A program made the translations under genes and the position numbers. Below, piece by piece: positions 24,408 through 33,865 of a stretch of DNA of 64,000 nucleotides. This DNA is from Serratia marcescens (GTDB lineage: Bacteria > Pseudomonadota > Gammaproteobacteria > Enterobacterales > Enterobacteriaceae): assembly GCA_015548865.1 (NCBI GenBank), contig JADMXW010000011.1, positions 1 to 64,000 of the forward strand, written 5' to 3'. Below the pieces are notes generated by a model that made no database searches, was not told the origin of the DNA, and saw nothing but the letters and a program-made list of their open reading frames with translations. The first letter of the stretch is position 1; every line of letters starts with the position of its first letter.

Positions 24408-25193
24408 TCACCACTTGCCGGGGGACAGAATACCCGCCGCGTCGCGCGCCGATGCCCCCTGTTCCAGTGCTTTCAACAGATGGCTCTCTTTCTCTGCCGC
24501 TTGCAGAGCGCGATCCAGCACGGTTTGCGCAACCTCACTGGGGACGACAATCACGCCATCGTTATCCGCCAGAATCAGGTCGCCAGGCCTGACCTGAACG
24601 CCGCCGATATTGACCACGTCGTTAAACGCTACCAGTTCCAGACGGCGCTTACCGGTGCGCGGCGTGATGCTGCGTGACCAGACCTTCAGCCCCGATTCAA
24701 CGATACTGCCGCTGTCGCGCACGGCACCGTCAACCACCACGCCTGCGAGCCCTTTGGCCTTCGCCGCCGTCGCAAGAATGCCGCCAAAACTCGAGGCATC
24801 GGTGCTGCCTGCTGCATCAACCACGAACACATCGCCGGGTTGCGTTAGCGTAATTTGGTCGATACCGCCGCCTTGCGGCGCGTTGCCTGCGGACAACGTG
24901 AAACCGGGTAACTGTCTGGCGCGGCTTTGGCGCGCTGTCACCGCCGGTCCGACGATACGCTGCCCCGGCGCAAGTGGCCGTAGCGTCTGTGCCGGAATCG
25001 CCGTGTCGTAGCCCAACTCATCAAGGATATCCGCTACCACCGAAGTCAGGTCGGGCAATGATAAAAACCCCTGAATGATCTCAGCAGAGGGACGGGGAAT
25101 CTCCACTTGCCTGATTAACTGCGGGTTTAGCGTGCCCAGCAGACGATCGGCATAAGGCAGTAACTGTTGTGCTATCGGTTTCGTCTCGCTCAT
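24408..25193 (-). CDS. RraA-family protein (aldolase/decarboxylase-like), paralogue 1
   Basis: A 261-residue member of the RraA/HMG-CHA aldolase family. The conserved GVVVDGAVRDSGSI and LILADNDGVIVVP segments are present (about residues 155-240). In true aldolases of this family the motif reads RDxx(E/D); here it is RDSGS, so the acidic residue is missing and aldolase activity is uncertain. Oxaloacetate decarboxylase activity also occurs in the family. The start is the ATG with AGGAGA upstream. It lies between tctC and tctB, so it probably acts on the imported carboxylate. Confidence 0.82.
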   Translation of the reverse strand: MSETKPIAQQLLPYADRLLGTLNPQLIRQVEIPRPSAEIIQGFLSLPDLTSVVADILDELGYDTAIPAQTLRPLAPGQRIVGPAVTARQSRARQLPGFTLSAGNAPQGGGIDQITLTQPGDVFVVDAAGSTDASSFGGILATAAKAKGLAGVVVDGAVRDSGSIVESGLKVWSRSITPRTGKRRLELVAFNDVVNIGGVQVRPGDLILADNDGVIVVPSEVAQTVLDRALQAAEKESHLLKALEQGASARDAAGILSPGKW

Positions 25194-25207
25194 GGCGCTC
25201 TCCTGGC

Positions 25208-26206
25208 CTATTGCTGCTGGATATTGGCGTTGGTCACCACAGTGCGCCATTGTTCGTAACCGCGTTTTATTTCGGCATCGAATTCCGCTGGCGTGCTGTT
25301 GACCAACGTCATTCCTGCCTTATCGGTAATCGCGATGTAGCTCGGATCATTCTTGTACCCGACCACAGCATCGTGCAGTCGCGTCACTACGCTATCTGGC
25401 GTCGATGCTGGGCCAAGCAGTCCCAGCCAGGAACGGGCAACAAAGTTAGGAACACCTGCTTCTGAAAGGGTAGGAATATCGGGGGCAAACGGGCTGCGCT
25501 GTTCGGTTGAAACACCCAGCGGGCGAATAGTTCCGGCCTCAAAGTAGGGTACAGCCGTGCTCAATACCAAGAAACCCAATTGAATTCGCTTGCCCAGCAG
25601 TTCGGAAATGATTTCGCCCTGACCTTTGAGTGGTACATGCACCACATCAATACCTGTTAACTGTTGTAAATAGGCGGTACTAAGATGCTGTCCAGAGCCG
25701 ATGCCCGCAGTGCCGTAATTGTACTTTCCCGGATTGGCTTTGATGTGCGCCAGCACTTCCGTCAGGTTTTTCCCTGGCAGGTCAGGAGAGACGGCGAAGA
25801 CGCTGGCCTGATCGCTCACCAGCGTGATGGATTTGAAATCTTTAAAGATGTCATAGCGCAGGTGGGTGTTGAGTGCGGGTACGGTCACATGATTGGATGA
25901 GGCGAACAAAAAGGTGTGGCCGTCGGTCGCTCTAGCCACGTATTCGGTGCCGACAGCCGCTCCTGCACCCGGTCGGTTTTCCACCACAAACGTCTGACCG
26001 AATGATTTACTCAGGCGCTCCGCCAGGGCGCGTGCTAACAGGTCGGTGCCTCCGCCGGGTGGAAAGGGCACCACCAGCTTGACGGTTTTGGTTGGCCAGT
26101 CACCGTTTGCCGCTATGGCCGACGACCCTAATGCGATCCCTGCTGCCACTAAGGATGCGGAAGCTAAACGCAACCAGCGACGGCGTGATATCCCCGATGT
26201 GTTCAT
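25208..26206 (-). CDS. tctC: Tripartite tricarboxylate transporter binding protein TctC (Bug family)
   Basis: A 332-residue periplasmic receptor. The signal region contains a twin-arginine-like SRRRWLRLA followed by a hydrophobic stretch ending SSAIAA. The Bug fold is seen from PTKTVKLVVPFPPGGGTDLLARALAE, FVVENRPGAGAAVGTEYVA and YNYGTAGIGSGQHL. Bug proteins bind carboxylates or zwitterions through a closed pocket bridged by water. It is 14 bases upstream of the RraA-family gene and follows a second RraA-family gene. The ligand is unknown. Confidence 0.9.
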   Translation of the reverse strand: MNTSGISRRRWLRLASASLVAAGIALGSSAIAANGDWPTKTVKLVVPFPPGGGTDLLARALAERLSKSFGQTFVVENRPGAGAAVGTEYVARATDGHTFLFASSNHVTVPALNTHLRYDIFKDFKSITLVSDQASVFAVSPDLPGKNLTEVLAHIKANPGKYNYGTAGIGSGQHLSTAYLQQLTGIDVVHVPLKGQGEIISELLGKRIQLGFLVLSTAVPYFEAGTIRPLGVSTEQRSPFAPDIPTLSEAGVPNFVARSWLGLLGPASTPDSVVTRLHDAVVGYKNDPSYIAITDKAGMTLVNSTPAEFDAEIKRGYEQWRTVVTNANIQQQ

Positions 26207-26266
26207 AAAGCGATACTCCTCAGTTATTTTATTGTTGGTATGGTGCTTAATTCAGTCATTGAACGG

Positions 26267-26920
26267 CTATTCCCACGCTTTCAGTGCCTGCCAATCTTCT
26301 TGGGTTGCAGTGGAAGAGAAACGGTGTAGCAAGCGTGTTTTTTCTTCCTGTAGCTGCCGTAAACGTGCAATCGTCTCATCAAGCTGGGTATAGGGAATGG
26401 CGATAACACCGTCGTCATCCCCCACAATCACATCGCCAGGAGAAATTGCCACGCCAGCCACTGTCAGCGGGGCGGCGAGTGGGCCTAACTGCGCCTTTTC
26501 GCCTCGGCTTTTCAGGCTAATGCCACGGGCAAAGACGGGGAGATCCCAGGTGCGCAATATCGCGGCATCGCGAATGGCACCATCAATCAGGATACCGCCC
26601 AGCCCACGCGTAGCCGCCAGCGTCGCCATCATGTCGCCGAAAGAAGCACCCTGTGTAAAACCGTCTACGGTATACACCAGGATGTCTCCCGGCTGTGCCA
26701 GCGTGATGGCTGCGTGCCCCGTCAGGTTGTCACCGGGAAATCCTGCTGCGGTGAACGCGGCACCCAGCAGTCGGAAACCAGGGCGCAATGGCTTAATGGA
26801 TGAATGCAGTGCGCCACGTTGCCCTACTGCCCGATAAAGCAGTGCGGTGCTGGCCGTTTGTAACGTTGCCAATTGCTCCGCACGGGGCCGTGGAAAATCT
26901 GTATTTATTACGGTGGCCAA
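26267..26920 (-). CDS. RraA-family protein (aldolase/decarboxylase-like), paralogue 2
   Basis: A 217-residue RraA-family protein, promoter-proximal in the tct cluster. Conserved segments are GDNLTGHAAITLAQPGDILV, ILIDGAIRDAAIL and VIVGDDDGVIAIP. The acidic residue of the aldolase motif RDxx(E/D) is replaced (RDAAI). The start codon is TTG, supported by GGAGAT eight bases upstream; no ATG is available. It resembles paralogue 3 at 28642-29316 more than paralogue 1. Confidence 0.82.
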   Translation of the reverse strand: MATVINTDFPRPRAEQLATLQTASTALLYRAVGQRGALHSSIKPLRPGFRLLGAAFTAAGFPGDNLTGHAAITLAQPGDILVYTVDGFTQGASFGDMMATLAATRGLGGILIDGAIRDAAILRTWDLPVFARGISLKSRGEKAQLGPLAAPLTVAGVAISPGDVIVGDDDGVIAIPYTQLDETIARLRQLQEEKTRLLHRFSSTATQEDWQALKAWE

Positions 26921-27429
26921 AGGGATATCTCCAAATAATCATCATTTCAGGCTGTCATGATTTTTTTATATATTAATCAGTCAGGGAACAATAAACTCAT
27001 CCCCATTAAACAGATATGAGGGCGACAACGAATGGCATGGAAATAAGACAATGTCACCGAGAATAAGGCGATTAAATTTTTTGTCTAGTGATTATCCGGT
27101 AGAACATTATTCAAATAAGGACTAATTATTTTTCAAATATGGAATAAGGAGGGGATAGATTAATAATATTGAACAGTTATACGTTTATTCCTAATTTCCA
27201 TGCTGATTATTCATTAAGTGGAAATGGTTAGAATAATATTGGCTATGTTTACCTATCAATTTTGCGTTATATCTTGTCGCTCTGAGATTTTTACCATGAC
27301 GCCGATGCTGATCTGTTGATGAAGGAAGATCCCGGAAAATAAATGCATTCGAACACCGGTGTGAAGGTAAAACAAGTTGGTATTTGTTTTTAACGAGAAA
27401 ACATTTCCATATTACCAATAAGGGCCGCA
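26921..27429. promoter_or_regulatory. AT-rich divergent control region of the tct and enolase-superfamily operons
   Basis: This 509-base gap between two divergent operons is strikingly AT-rich compared with the coding sequence on both sides. It holds an RBS-like AAGGAGGGG at 27147-27155 with no convincing reading frame behind it and an inverted ATTTCCA/TGGAAAT around 27195-27225. No gene, clear operator or riboswitch was recognised. No regulator gene is present in either operon. Confidence 0.5.
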
Positions 27430-28623
27430 ATGAAAATCACAAAGATAGAAACCTTTTTTTATCATCCAGGGGTCGGGAAAAACCTGCTTTTTGTCAAAGT
27501 GGATACAGATGAAGGCATTCATGGCTGGGGCGAAGCCTATGTGACAAATACCAAGGAGAAGGTCGTCAGTGAATACCTCAATGCCATTTCTCCACTTATT
27601 ATCGGACGTGAAGCCTACCATATCCGTCATCTTGGTCAGACATTGCTTGATGATTTTGCTATCCGCCGTAATTCGGTTGACTTGCTGTGCGCCTGGAGTG
27701 CCATTGAGCTGGCGCTATGGGATATCGTCGGTAAGAAAGCGGGGCTGCCGCTGCACCGTATTCTGGGTGGCGCGGTGCGCGAAAAAATTCGCCTTTACGC
27801 CAACGGCTGGTGGTTCGGTGCCAAGAGCATTGACGATACGGTTAAACGCGCATTGAACGTGGTTGCTCAAGGGTATGATGCCATCAAATGGGATCCCTTC
27901 CCCGGTCCGTGGCGCACCTTTATCTCACGCGCCGATGAAACCGCCGCGGTGGAGAATGTGAAGGCGGTGCGCGAGGCGGTGGGCCCAAATGTGGAACTGC
28001 TGATCGACGGTCACCGTCGCCTGGCACCGAATCATGCAATCCGCGTGATTGAACGTCTGGAAGAATATGATATCGGCTGGTACGAAGAGCCCTGCCCGCC
28101 AGAAAACATCGATCTGACCGTCGAGGTCAAACGCAGCACTCACACGCCGATCGTGCTGGGTGAAGCGCTCTATACCAAAGAAGGGTTTGTGCCGGTGTTT
28201 GAGAAACGCGCGGCGGACATTATCAACCCGGATATTTGTGCTGTCGGCGGCTTGTTATCGATGCTGGAAATTGCTGCGCTGGCCGCGCCGCACGGCGTGG
28301 CTGTTACACCGCATAATTACAATAGCCCAATTGTCGGGCTGGCAGCGACGGTTCACCTTTCTGCCGTTATCCCCAACTTCAATATTGCAGAAGTGTTCGT
28401 CAACCTGATTGAACCGACTCAGGGAATTGCCACCCAAAGCATAACGATTGCCAACGGCTGGGCCGACGTGCCCGAAGCGCCGGGACTGGGAATCGATCTC
28501 GATATCAACGAACTTAAGAAGCGCCCCTACAGCCCATTGCCCGGTAAAGGACTGCGTGATTACCGCGAAGAATTTCCGCGAAAAGTCGCTACCGTCGCAC
28601 CCAATGTATTTAACCCAGCTTAA
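27430..28623 (+). CDS. Mandelate racemase/enolase-superfamily dehydratase
   Basis: A 397-residue enzyme of the enolase superfamily, closest in motif pattern to the galactonate-dehydratase-like mandelate racemase subgroup. Visible residues are the capping domain (1-125), K153-W-D155 on the third barrel strand, metal ligands D193 (IDGHRR), E219 (WYEEP) and E245 (VLGEAL), base H295 (TPHNYNSP) and E321 (NIAEVF). H195 two residues after the first metal ligand recalls the general acid of DgoD. It likely removes water from a sugar acid or similar 2-hydroxy acid to give a 2-oxo acid. It is followed 18 bases later by an RraA-family gene; the substrate is not known. Confidence 0.88.
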   Translation: MKITKIETFFYHPGVGKNLLFVKVDTDEGIHGWGEAYVTNTKEKVVSEYLNAISPLIIGREAYHIRHLGQTLLDDFAIRRNSVDLLCAWSAIELALWDIVGKKAGLPLHRILGGAVREKIRLYANGWWFGAKSIDDTVKRALNVVAQGYDAIKWDPFPGPWRTFISRADETAAVENVKAVREAVGPNVELLIDGHRRLAPNHAIRVIERLEEYDIGWYEEPCPPENIDLTVEVKRSTHTPIVLGEALYTKEGFVPVFEKRAADIINPDICAVGGLLSMLEIAALAAPHGVAVTPHNYNSPIVGLAATVHLSAVIPNFNIAEVFVNLIEPTQGIATQSITIANGWADVPEAPGLGIDLDINELKKRPYSPLPGKGLRDYREEFPRKVATVAPNVFNPA

Positions 28624-28641
28624 TTCACGGAAAACACAACC

Positions 28642-29316
28642 ATGTCAAAACTTACTCAAGATTTCATTCGCCCAGACCAGGAACTGATTGACGCTTTTAA
28701 AGAAATTACCGCTGCCACTGCACATGAGGCCTTTGGTCGACGCGGTGCGGTAGACTCCGCCATTAAGCCGATTTATCCCGGCTTACGTGTATTAGGTTCA
28801 GCATTTACGGTGAAGACCCCTGCTGGGGATAATTTCACTATCCACGCGGCGCTTCAGTTGGCAAAACCCGGTGATGTTCTGGTGATTGATGCGGGAGATT
28901 ACACGGAACAAGGTTCGTTTGGCGATGTAATGGCAACAGCGGCTCTTAGCCGTGGTATTGCCGGATTGGTCACTAACGGCGGGGTTCGAGATGCGGAACG
29001 TATCCACAAATTGGGCTTCCCGATTTTCTCCCGTTCCATTTCCATTAAGGGGACGGTTAAGGAAACCTTTGGTGAAATCAATCAACCCATTTCTTTTGGC
29101 GGCGTGACGATTAACCCTGGGGATCTGATCATCGGCGACGACGACGGTATTGTTGCCATCCCGCGTGAGAAGATTGAAGAAGTGCTTGCTGCTTCGCGTA
29201 GTCGTGATGAAAAAGAAGTGAAACTGCGTGCTCAAATTCAACAGGGAAAAACCATCTGGGAACTCCATAACTTCAATGCGTTATTAAAGCGAAACGGCAT
29301 TGACGTTGAGATTTGA
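28642..29316 (+). CDS. RraA-family protein (aldolase/decarboxylase-like), paralogue 3
   Basis: A 224-residue RraA-family protein co-transcribed with the enolase-superfamily gene. Conserved segments are AGDNFTIHAALQLAKPGDVLV, GLVTNGGVRDAERI and LIIGDDDGIVAIP. The usual DG before the Arg-Asp pair is NG here, and the acidic residue of RDxx(E/D) is displaced (RDAER). If active, it could cleave or decarboxylate the 2-oxo acid made by the dehydratase. It is clearly related to paralogue 2 in the divergent operon. Confidence 0.83.
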   Translation: MSKLTQDFIRPDQELIDAFKEITAATAHEAFGRRGAVDSAIKPIYPGLRVLGSAFTVKTPAGDNFTIHAALQLAKPGDVLVIDAGDYTEQGSFGDVMATAALSRGIAGLVTNGGVRDAERIHKLGFPIFSRSISIKGTVKETFGEINQPISFGGVTINPGDLIIGDDDGIVAIPREKIEEVLAASRSRDEKEVKLRAQIQQGKTIWELHNFNALLKRNGIDVEI

Positions 29317-29444
29317 TCAACGATTTAAAGATATTGAAATGTGAACAGGAAGCGGGGCTGCGGACTGGGAAAACTATCATGTTTTTTGGTGTCGAATCGC
29401 TTCTCAGTTCCCGTTTGATTAACAAATTGTTGATATGCAGTTTT

Positions 29445-29469
29445 AAGGTCGCTCATGCGGCCTTTTCTT
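29445..29469 (+). terminator. Terminator of the enolase-superfamily/RraA operon
   Basis: The stem AAGGTCGC/GCGGCCTT (one wobble) with a TCAT loop is followed by TTCTTG. It is the only T-backed hairpin after the stop at 29316. Confidence 0.65.
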
Positions 29470-29514
29470 GTTTTGTGCTTTGAGTGTTGTTCAGCAAGCC
29501 GTGTATAAACATTA

Positions 29515-29549
29515 TGAAAAAACGCCCGTCATTTCTGACAAGCGTTTTT
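29515..29549 (-). terminator. Rho-independent terminator of dusB-fis
   Basis: On the minus strand the 9-bp stem CGCTTGTCA/TGACGGGCG (two wobble pairs, GAAA loop) is followed by TTTTTTC. It lies about 30 bases past the fis stop codon. Confidence 0.8.
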
Positions 29550-29577
29550 CCAAAAAATGCACGGTGATGAACCAGTA

Positions 29578-29874
29578 TCAGTTCATGCCGTATTTTTTCA
29601 GTTTCTTGCGCAGTGTACCGCGGTTGATACCCATCATCAGTGCAGCTCGGGTCTGGTTACCACGGGTGTACTGCATCACCATGTCCAACAGTGGCTGTTC
29701 AACTTCAGCCAATACCAGCTCATACAGGTCATTCACATCCTGACCGTTAAGTTGAGCGAAATAGTTCTTCAGTGCCTGTTTAACCGAGTCGCGCAGGGGT
29801 TTTTGGGTTACCTGAGCCTGAGAGTTTACGGTAGAAACGGTCAGTACGTCAGAATTCACGCGTTGTTCGAACAT
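29578..29874 (-). CDS. fis: DNA-binding protein Fis
   Basis: This 98-residue nucleoid protein is, as far as I can recall, identical to E. coli Fis. The N-terminal beta-hairpin arms (residues 1-26) that stimulate Hin/Gin inversion are followed by four helices, and the C-terminal [26 protein letters not shown] binds DNA. It bends DNA, activates rRNA and tRNA promoters in fast growth, and shapes the nucleoid. It is the second gene of the dusB-fis operon, with its own terminator. Confidence 0.99.
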   Translation of the reverse strand: MFEQRVNSDVLTVSTVNSQAQVTQKPLRDSVKQALKNYFAQLNGQDVNDLYELVLAEVEQPLLDMVMQYTRGNQTRAALMMGINRGTLRKKLKKYGMN

Positions 29875-29897
29875 AGTTCTGTCAGCTCTTTTTCTGT

Positions 29898-30863
29898 TTA
29901 CGCAAGATTTTCAAAATATGCCTCCAACGCCTCCAGCTGTTCGCTGGCATCCTCAATGGCGTTGAATGTGCGCCTAAACTGGTCATTGGGGGCATGCTCC
30001 TGGAGATACCAGGATACGTGCTTACGAGCAATACGGAATCCCTTGCCCTGACCATAAAAGTCGTGCAATTCCCGTATGTGCTTGAGAAGCAAACGCTTTA
30101 CCTCTGCCAATGGCATCGGTGCCAGCTGCTCCCCCGTGTCCAGATAATGCTGGATTTCCCGAAAGATCCAGGGTCTTCCCTGAGCAGCTCGTCCTATCAT
30201 CAAGGCATCAGCCCCGGTGTAGTCAAGAACTGCTCTGGCTTTATGCGGGGTTGTAATGTCGCCATTCGCGATAACGGGAATGGAAACGGCCTGCTTAACC
30301 GCCCGAATGCTGTCGTATTCTGCCTCACCGTTGAACAGGCACGCACGCGTGCGGCCATGTACGGTAAGCGCCTGGATACCACAGTCTTCGGCCAGTCTGG
30401 CAATGTCCACACAGTTACGGTGCTCCGGTGCCCAGCCAGTACGAATTTTCAGCGTGACCGGTACGTCCACCGCCTTTACCACGGCGGAAAGGATTTGTTT
30501 TACCAAATCCGGATACTGCAGTAGCGCAGAACCCGCCATCTTGCGGTTTACCTTCTTTGCAGGACACCCCATGTTGATATCAATGATCTGCGCGCCAAAA
30601 TCGGTGTTGATTCTAGCTGCCGCCGCCATTTCATCAGGGTCGCCTCCGGCAATCTGCACGGCGCGGATCCCAGGTTCATCACTGTGTACCATACGCAGAC
30701 GCGACTTATCCGAACGCCACACCTCCGGATTGGAGGAGAGCATCTCGGAGACTGTCATCCCAGCTCCCATGTCATGACAAAGCGTCCTGAATGGGCGATC
30801 GCTGACGCCAGCCATGGGGGCGGCGATCAATCGATTAGCTAGCTGAAATTGTCCAATGTGCAT
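29898..30863 (-). CDS. dusB: tRNA-dihydrouridine synthase B
   Basis: A 321-residue FMN enzyme that reduces uridine 17 of tRNA. It shows the N-terminal [20 protein letters not shown], the TIM barrel with the catalytic Cys in [19 protein letters not shown], and the FMN-phosphate region [18 protein letters not shown]. The start was set at the ATG matching the E. coli N-terminus (MRIGQYQL); the frame stays open 135 bases upstream, but that part overlaps the promoter. It is the first gene of dusB-fis. Confidence 0.97.
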   Translation of the reverse strand: MHIGQFQLANRLIAAPMAGVSDRPFRTLCHDMGAGMTVSEMLSSNPEVWRSDKSRLRMVHSDEPGIRAVQIAGGDPDEMAAAARINTDFGAQIIDINMGCPAKKVNRKMAGSALLQYPDLVKQILSAVVKAVDVPVTLKIRTGWAPEHRNCVDIARLAEDCGIQALTVHGRTRACLFNGEAEYDSIRAVKQAVSIPVIANGDITTPHKARAVLDYTGADALMIGRAAQGRPWIFREIQHYLDTGEQLAPMPLAEVKRLLLKHIRELHDFYGQGKGFRIARKHVSWYLQEHAPNDQFRRTFNAIEDASEQLEALEAYFENLA

Positions 30864-30894
30864 AGACAAAGAGTGACCATACTGTGTCTGCAAG

Positions 30895-30935
30895 GGCGCG
30901 TATATTACGCATTTTTTACGCCAGATGAAAGGCCA
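30895..30935 (-). promoter_or_regulatory. dusB-fis promoter
   Basis: On the minus strand the -10 box TAATAT (30902-30907) is followed by a G+C-rich discriminator ACGCGCCC, and the surrounding ATGCGTAATATACG is close to the E. coli fis promoter. The GC discriminator is the element that makes that promoter stringently and growth-rate controlled. Strength and regulation here are inferred by homology. Confidence 0.7.
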
Positions 30936-31173
30936 AACTTTGAGCAATTGAGCGGAACAGATCAAGGAAATGTATCTTTGCGCTATAAAATTTCTCAATT
31001 GTCTTTTTATTACAGCAGGTTATAAGACAAATCACTTATTGGTCCAACCATGCTGATATAAAACATTTCTGTGTGACCGTTCATGAATACACAGACACTC
31101 CGTATTTAATGGCGTTTTCATACGCAATAACAGGCGGTTTATCACACAGTGGCTTTGCATCAATTGCTTTGGC

Positions 31174-31211
31174 GAGTGCCGTCAATCCATTCAGCATGGC
31201 TGATGGCACTC
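31174..31211. other. Hairpin in the prmA-dusB spacer
   Basis: An 11-bp stem GAGTGCCGTCA/TGATGGCACTC (one wobble) with a 16-base loop sits 11 bases after the prmA stop. There is no T-run in either direction. It could be a Rho-dependent end or an mRNA 3'-end stabiliser. The rest of the 358-base gap 30864-31221 holds the dusB promoter and nothing else recognised. Confidence 0.5.
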
Positions 31212-31221
31212 GTCATGACGG

Positions 31222-32103
31222 TCAGCGTTTGATGCCGGTAATACGGCACCACTCTTCTTTCTCAACGGTCGGGTCGAGTTCGAACAGGTCGGCGTAAGCG
31301 ACCGCCACATTCTCCGCCTGAGAGGCCAGAATGCCCGATAAGCCTAAATGTCCTCCCGCCTTAGGCAGTGTGCTAATCAACGGCGCTAGCTCGCGTAATG
31401 GGCCTGCAAGGATATTGGCGACCACGACATCAGCAGATAAGTCATTGGGTTGGTCTTTAGGCAGATAGAGCGCAAGACGCTCTGATACGCCATTACGTTG
31501 CGCATTGTCTCGGCTGGCCTGAATGGCCTGAGGATCGATATCGATCCCAATCGCGTGTGCTGCCCCCAATTTCAGTGCCGCAATGGCCAAAATACCGGAA
31601 CCACAGCCAAAATCGATAACCGTTTTGCCGGCCAAATCCAGACCATCGAGCCATTGCAGGCACAAAGACGTGGTGGGATGCGTGCCAGTACCAAATGCCA
31701 GACCAGGATCTAGCATCACATTGACGGCATTTGGGTCTGGGATTTCTCGCCAGCTTGGGCAGATCCACAAACGTTTGCCAAACTGCATCGGGTGGAAGTT
31801 GTCCATCCATTCCCGTTCCCAGTCTTTGTCTTCCAACTGCTCGATTTTATGGCGAAAACCGACACCCAGCAGCGGTTCTTGTTCCAGTTGAGCAATGACG
31901 TCCGACATCTCGGTTTCGGCGTCGTACAGCCCAATCACGTCGGTATCGCCCCATAAACGGGTTTCACCCGGCAGTGGTTCAAATACCGGTGTGTCATGGG
32001 TGTCCTGAAAAGTGACGGACACCGCCCCGCTCTCGATAAGCGCATCGCCCAATTGTTCAGCCTGCGCGCCCGTCGTATTGATTTTAAGTTGAATCCACGG
32101 CAT
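31222..32103 (-). CDS. prmA: Ribosomal protein L11 methyltransferase
   Basis: A 293-residue AdoMet methyltransferase that trimethylates ribosomal protein L11. The N-terminal substrate-recognition domain (1-60, [20 protein letters not shown]) is linked to a class I methyltransferase domain with motif [16 protein letters not shown] (about 160-175) and [10 protein letters not shown]. It is 17 bases downstream of panF, as in E. coli. Confidence 0.97.
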   Translation of the reverse strand: MPWIQLKINTTGAQAEQLGDALIESGAVSVTFQDTHDTPVFEPLPGETRLWGDTDVIGLYDAETEMSDVIAQLEQEPLLGVGFRHKIEQLEDKDWEREWMDNFHPMQFGKRLWICPSWREIPDPNAVNVMLDPGLAFGTGTHPTTSLCLQWLDGLDLAGKTVIDFGCGSGILAIAALKLGAAHAIGIDIDPQAIQASRDNAQRNGVSERLALYLPKDQPNDLSADVVVANILAGPLRELAPLISTLPKAGGHLGLSGILASQAENVAVAYADLFELDPTVEKEEWCRITGIKR

Positions 32104-32120
32104 AGCAGCCTCTGTTCCCG

Positions 32121-33572
32121 TTAATGTGAAGGTGTTACGGCAGCGTCTGGCACAGGGTTGCTGCCAAAACGGTTACCAATAAGAAATGCCAGCAGGCTGA
32201 ATGAAAGTGCAGGGACGATCGGGTGGAAGCCCATCAGATTCAGCTTAAAGGTGGCAAGTAGGGTATAGCATAAGGCACCGACCATCATGGCGCTGAGCGC
32301 ACCGGTCGCGTTAGCGCGTTCCCAATAAAGCCCCAGCACCAGCGGCCACAGGAACACCGCTTCCAGGCCGCCAAACGCCAGCAGATTGAGCCAGATAATC
32401 ATTTCAGGCGGTCGCCAGGAGGCCAGCAGCGTCAGCACGCCCAGAAGCAGCGTAGTGGCGCTGGAGAGCCATTTGATATGTCGTTCATTCTGCGCTTGAT
32501 GCGGTTTAACGCTCAGGTAGAGGTCTTTGATGATGGTTGCGGATGCCTGCAGCAGATGCGCATTGATGTTGGCCATAATGGCGGACATGGGCGCAGCAAG
32601 GAAGATACCCGCTGCCAGTGGCGGCAGCACCTTCACCATCAGTTCAGGCAGCACCTGATCGGGAATGGTCAGGTTGGGCATGATAGCACGCCCCAGTGCG
32701 CCTGCCAGATGCATACCCAGCATCAGGACGGTAATCACGATGGTGCCGATAATAATACCGCGATGCAACGCCTTGCTGTCTTTGTATGAGATGCAACGAA
32801 CGGCGGTGTTAGGCAATCCTATAACGCCAAAGCATACCAGCACCCAGAATGAAGCCATAAACGGGAAGGTGAGCGTCTGCCCACTGCCGTGTGGGTCTAC
32901 CAGGGCGGGATCGATCTGACGCAGCGTCTCTACTGCGCTACCCAACCCGCCAGCGGCAGAGATGATGGCCACCAGCAGCAATACGGTGCCAATCAGCATT
33001 ACAACGCCCTGCATTGCGTCATTAAGCACGCTGGCGCGAAAACCGCCGAAAGTGGTGTAAAGCGCTATAGTGACGCCGAAAATCAGCAACCCGACATCGT
33101 AGGGTACGTTAGCAGCCGTTTCTAGCAGGCGAGCACCGCCGATAAACTGTACCGCCATCGCCCCAATAAAAGCCACCAGAAGGCTCAGGCTGGCAAACCA
33201 TACCAGCAGGCGACTGCCATAACGCGCATACAGCATATCGTTTAGGGTAATCGCATTGTAGCGTCGTGCCAGAATAGCGAATTTTTTTCCCAGAATGCCA
33301 AGAGAAAGCAGCATTGTCGGTACTTGGATCACCGCCAATAGCACCCAGCCGAGGCCGTATTTATAAGCAGCACCCGGTCCGCCGATAAACGAACTGGCGC
33401 TGACATAGGTGCCAATCAGCGTCATGGCGAGCACGAACCCCCCCATTGAGCGACTGCCCAGGAAGTATTCGTTAAGGAAATTGCCTTCGCGACGGCGCAG
33501 ATAAGCGTAAATCGACAGCCCGAACACCAGCATCAGGTAGACGACCAGCGGCAGAATGACATCATTGTGCAT
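32121..33572 (-). CDS. panF: Sodium/pantothenate symporter
   Basis: A 483-residue inner-membrane symporter of the SSS family with about 13 helices, importing pantothenate with Na+. The N-terminal region [33 protein letters not shown] and the SSS signature region ([20 protein letters not shown]) are clear. Its start overlaps the end of yhdT by 11 bases, as expected for the yhdT-panF pair. Confidence 0.97.
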   Translation of the reverse strand: MHNDVILPLVVYLMLVFGLSIYAYLRRREGNFLNEYFLGSRSMGGFVLAMTLIGTYVSASSFIGGPGAAYKYGLGWVLLAVIQVPTMLLSLGILGKKFAILARRYNAITLNDMLYARYGSRLLVWFASLSLLVAFIGAMAVQFIGGARLLETAANVPYDVGLLIFGVTIALYTTFGGFRASVLNDAMQGVVMLIGTVLLLVAIISAAGGLGSAVETLRQIDPALVDPHGSGQTLTFPFMASFWVLVCFGVIGLPNTAVRCISYKDSKALHRGIIIGTIVITVLMLGMHLAGALGRAIMPNLTIPDQVLPELMVKVLPPLAAGIFLAAPMSAIMANINAHLLQASATIIKDLYLSVKPHQAQNERHIKWLSSATTLLLGVLTLLASWRPPEMIIWLNLLAFGGLEAVFLWPLVLGLYWERANATGALSAMMVGALCYTLLATFKLNLMGFHPIVPALSFSLLAFLIGNRFGSNPVPDAAVTPSH

Positions 33573-33804
33573 CGTTGTCTCCCAGCGGAATATCGCGAAA
33601 AATTAAACGCGTCATCAGCCAGCACAGCACGATAAACACCAGCGGCAGCAGCAGGCAGGAGAATTCAAACCAGCGTGGCAAACCGGTCGGTCCGGCAGTA
33701 TTGTCAGGCACGTAGGCCGTGACTATCCAGCCTACGAGATAAAATAGCGTCAGGAACAGTGCCCAGCGCGCCTCTTTGTGCGCTTGGGGGAAGCGTTTGT
33801 CCAT
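33562..33804 (-). CDS. yhdT: YhdT family membrane protein
   Basis: An 80-residue inner-membrane protein with two helices (about residues 15-33 and 48-68), MDKRFPQAHKEARWALFLTLFYLVGW at the N-terminus. It belongs to the YhdT (DUF997) family, always found before panF; function unknown, perhaps an accessory of the symporter. The start is the ATG with AGGGA six bases upstream; a longer frame to 33849 is rejected. Confidence 0.92.
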   Translation of the reverse strand: MDKRFPQAHKEARWALFLTLFYLVGWIVTAYVPDNTAGPTGLPRWFEFSCLLLPLVFIVLCWLMTRLIFRDIPLGDNDAQ

Positions 33805-33833
33805 GGTTTTTCCCTGTATAGCGGTACCAACAA

Positions 33834-33859
33834 GCAAAAAGGCCAGCATGGCTGGCCTT
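33834..33859 (-). terminator. Rho-independent terminator between accC and yhdT
   Basis: On the minus strand a perfect 9-bp stem AAGGCCAGC/GCTGGCCTT with a CAT loop is followed by TTTGC (with T residues of the stem giving a T5 run). It would end accBC transcripts that read through the repeat element upstream. Confidence 0.75.
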
Positions 33860-33865
33860 CAGACG

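Noticed and set aside
27147-27240. Small gene behind an AAGGAGGGG sequence in the tct/enolase divergent region
   Set aside because: The nearest start (TTG about 17 bases on) is too far and the frame has about 21 codons of no recognisable character.
31073-31297. 74-codon plus-strand open frame between dusB and prmA
   Set aside because: It has no ribosome-binding site, resembles no family, and overlaps the end of prmA.
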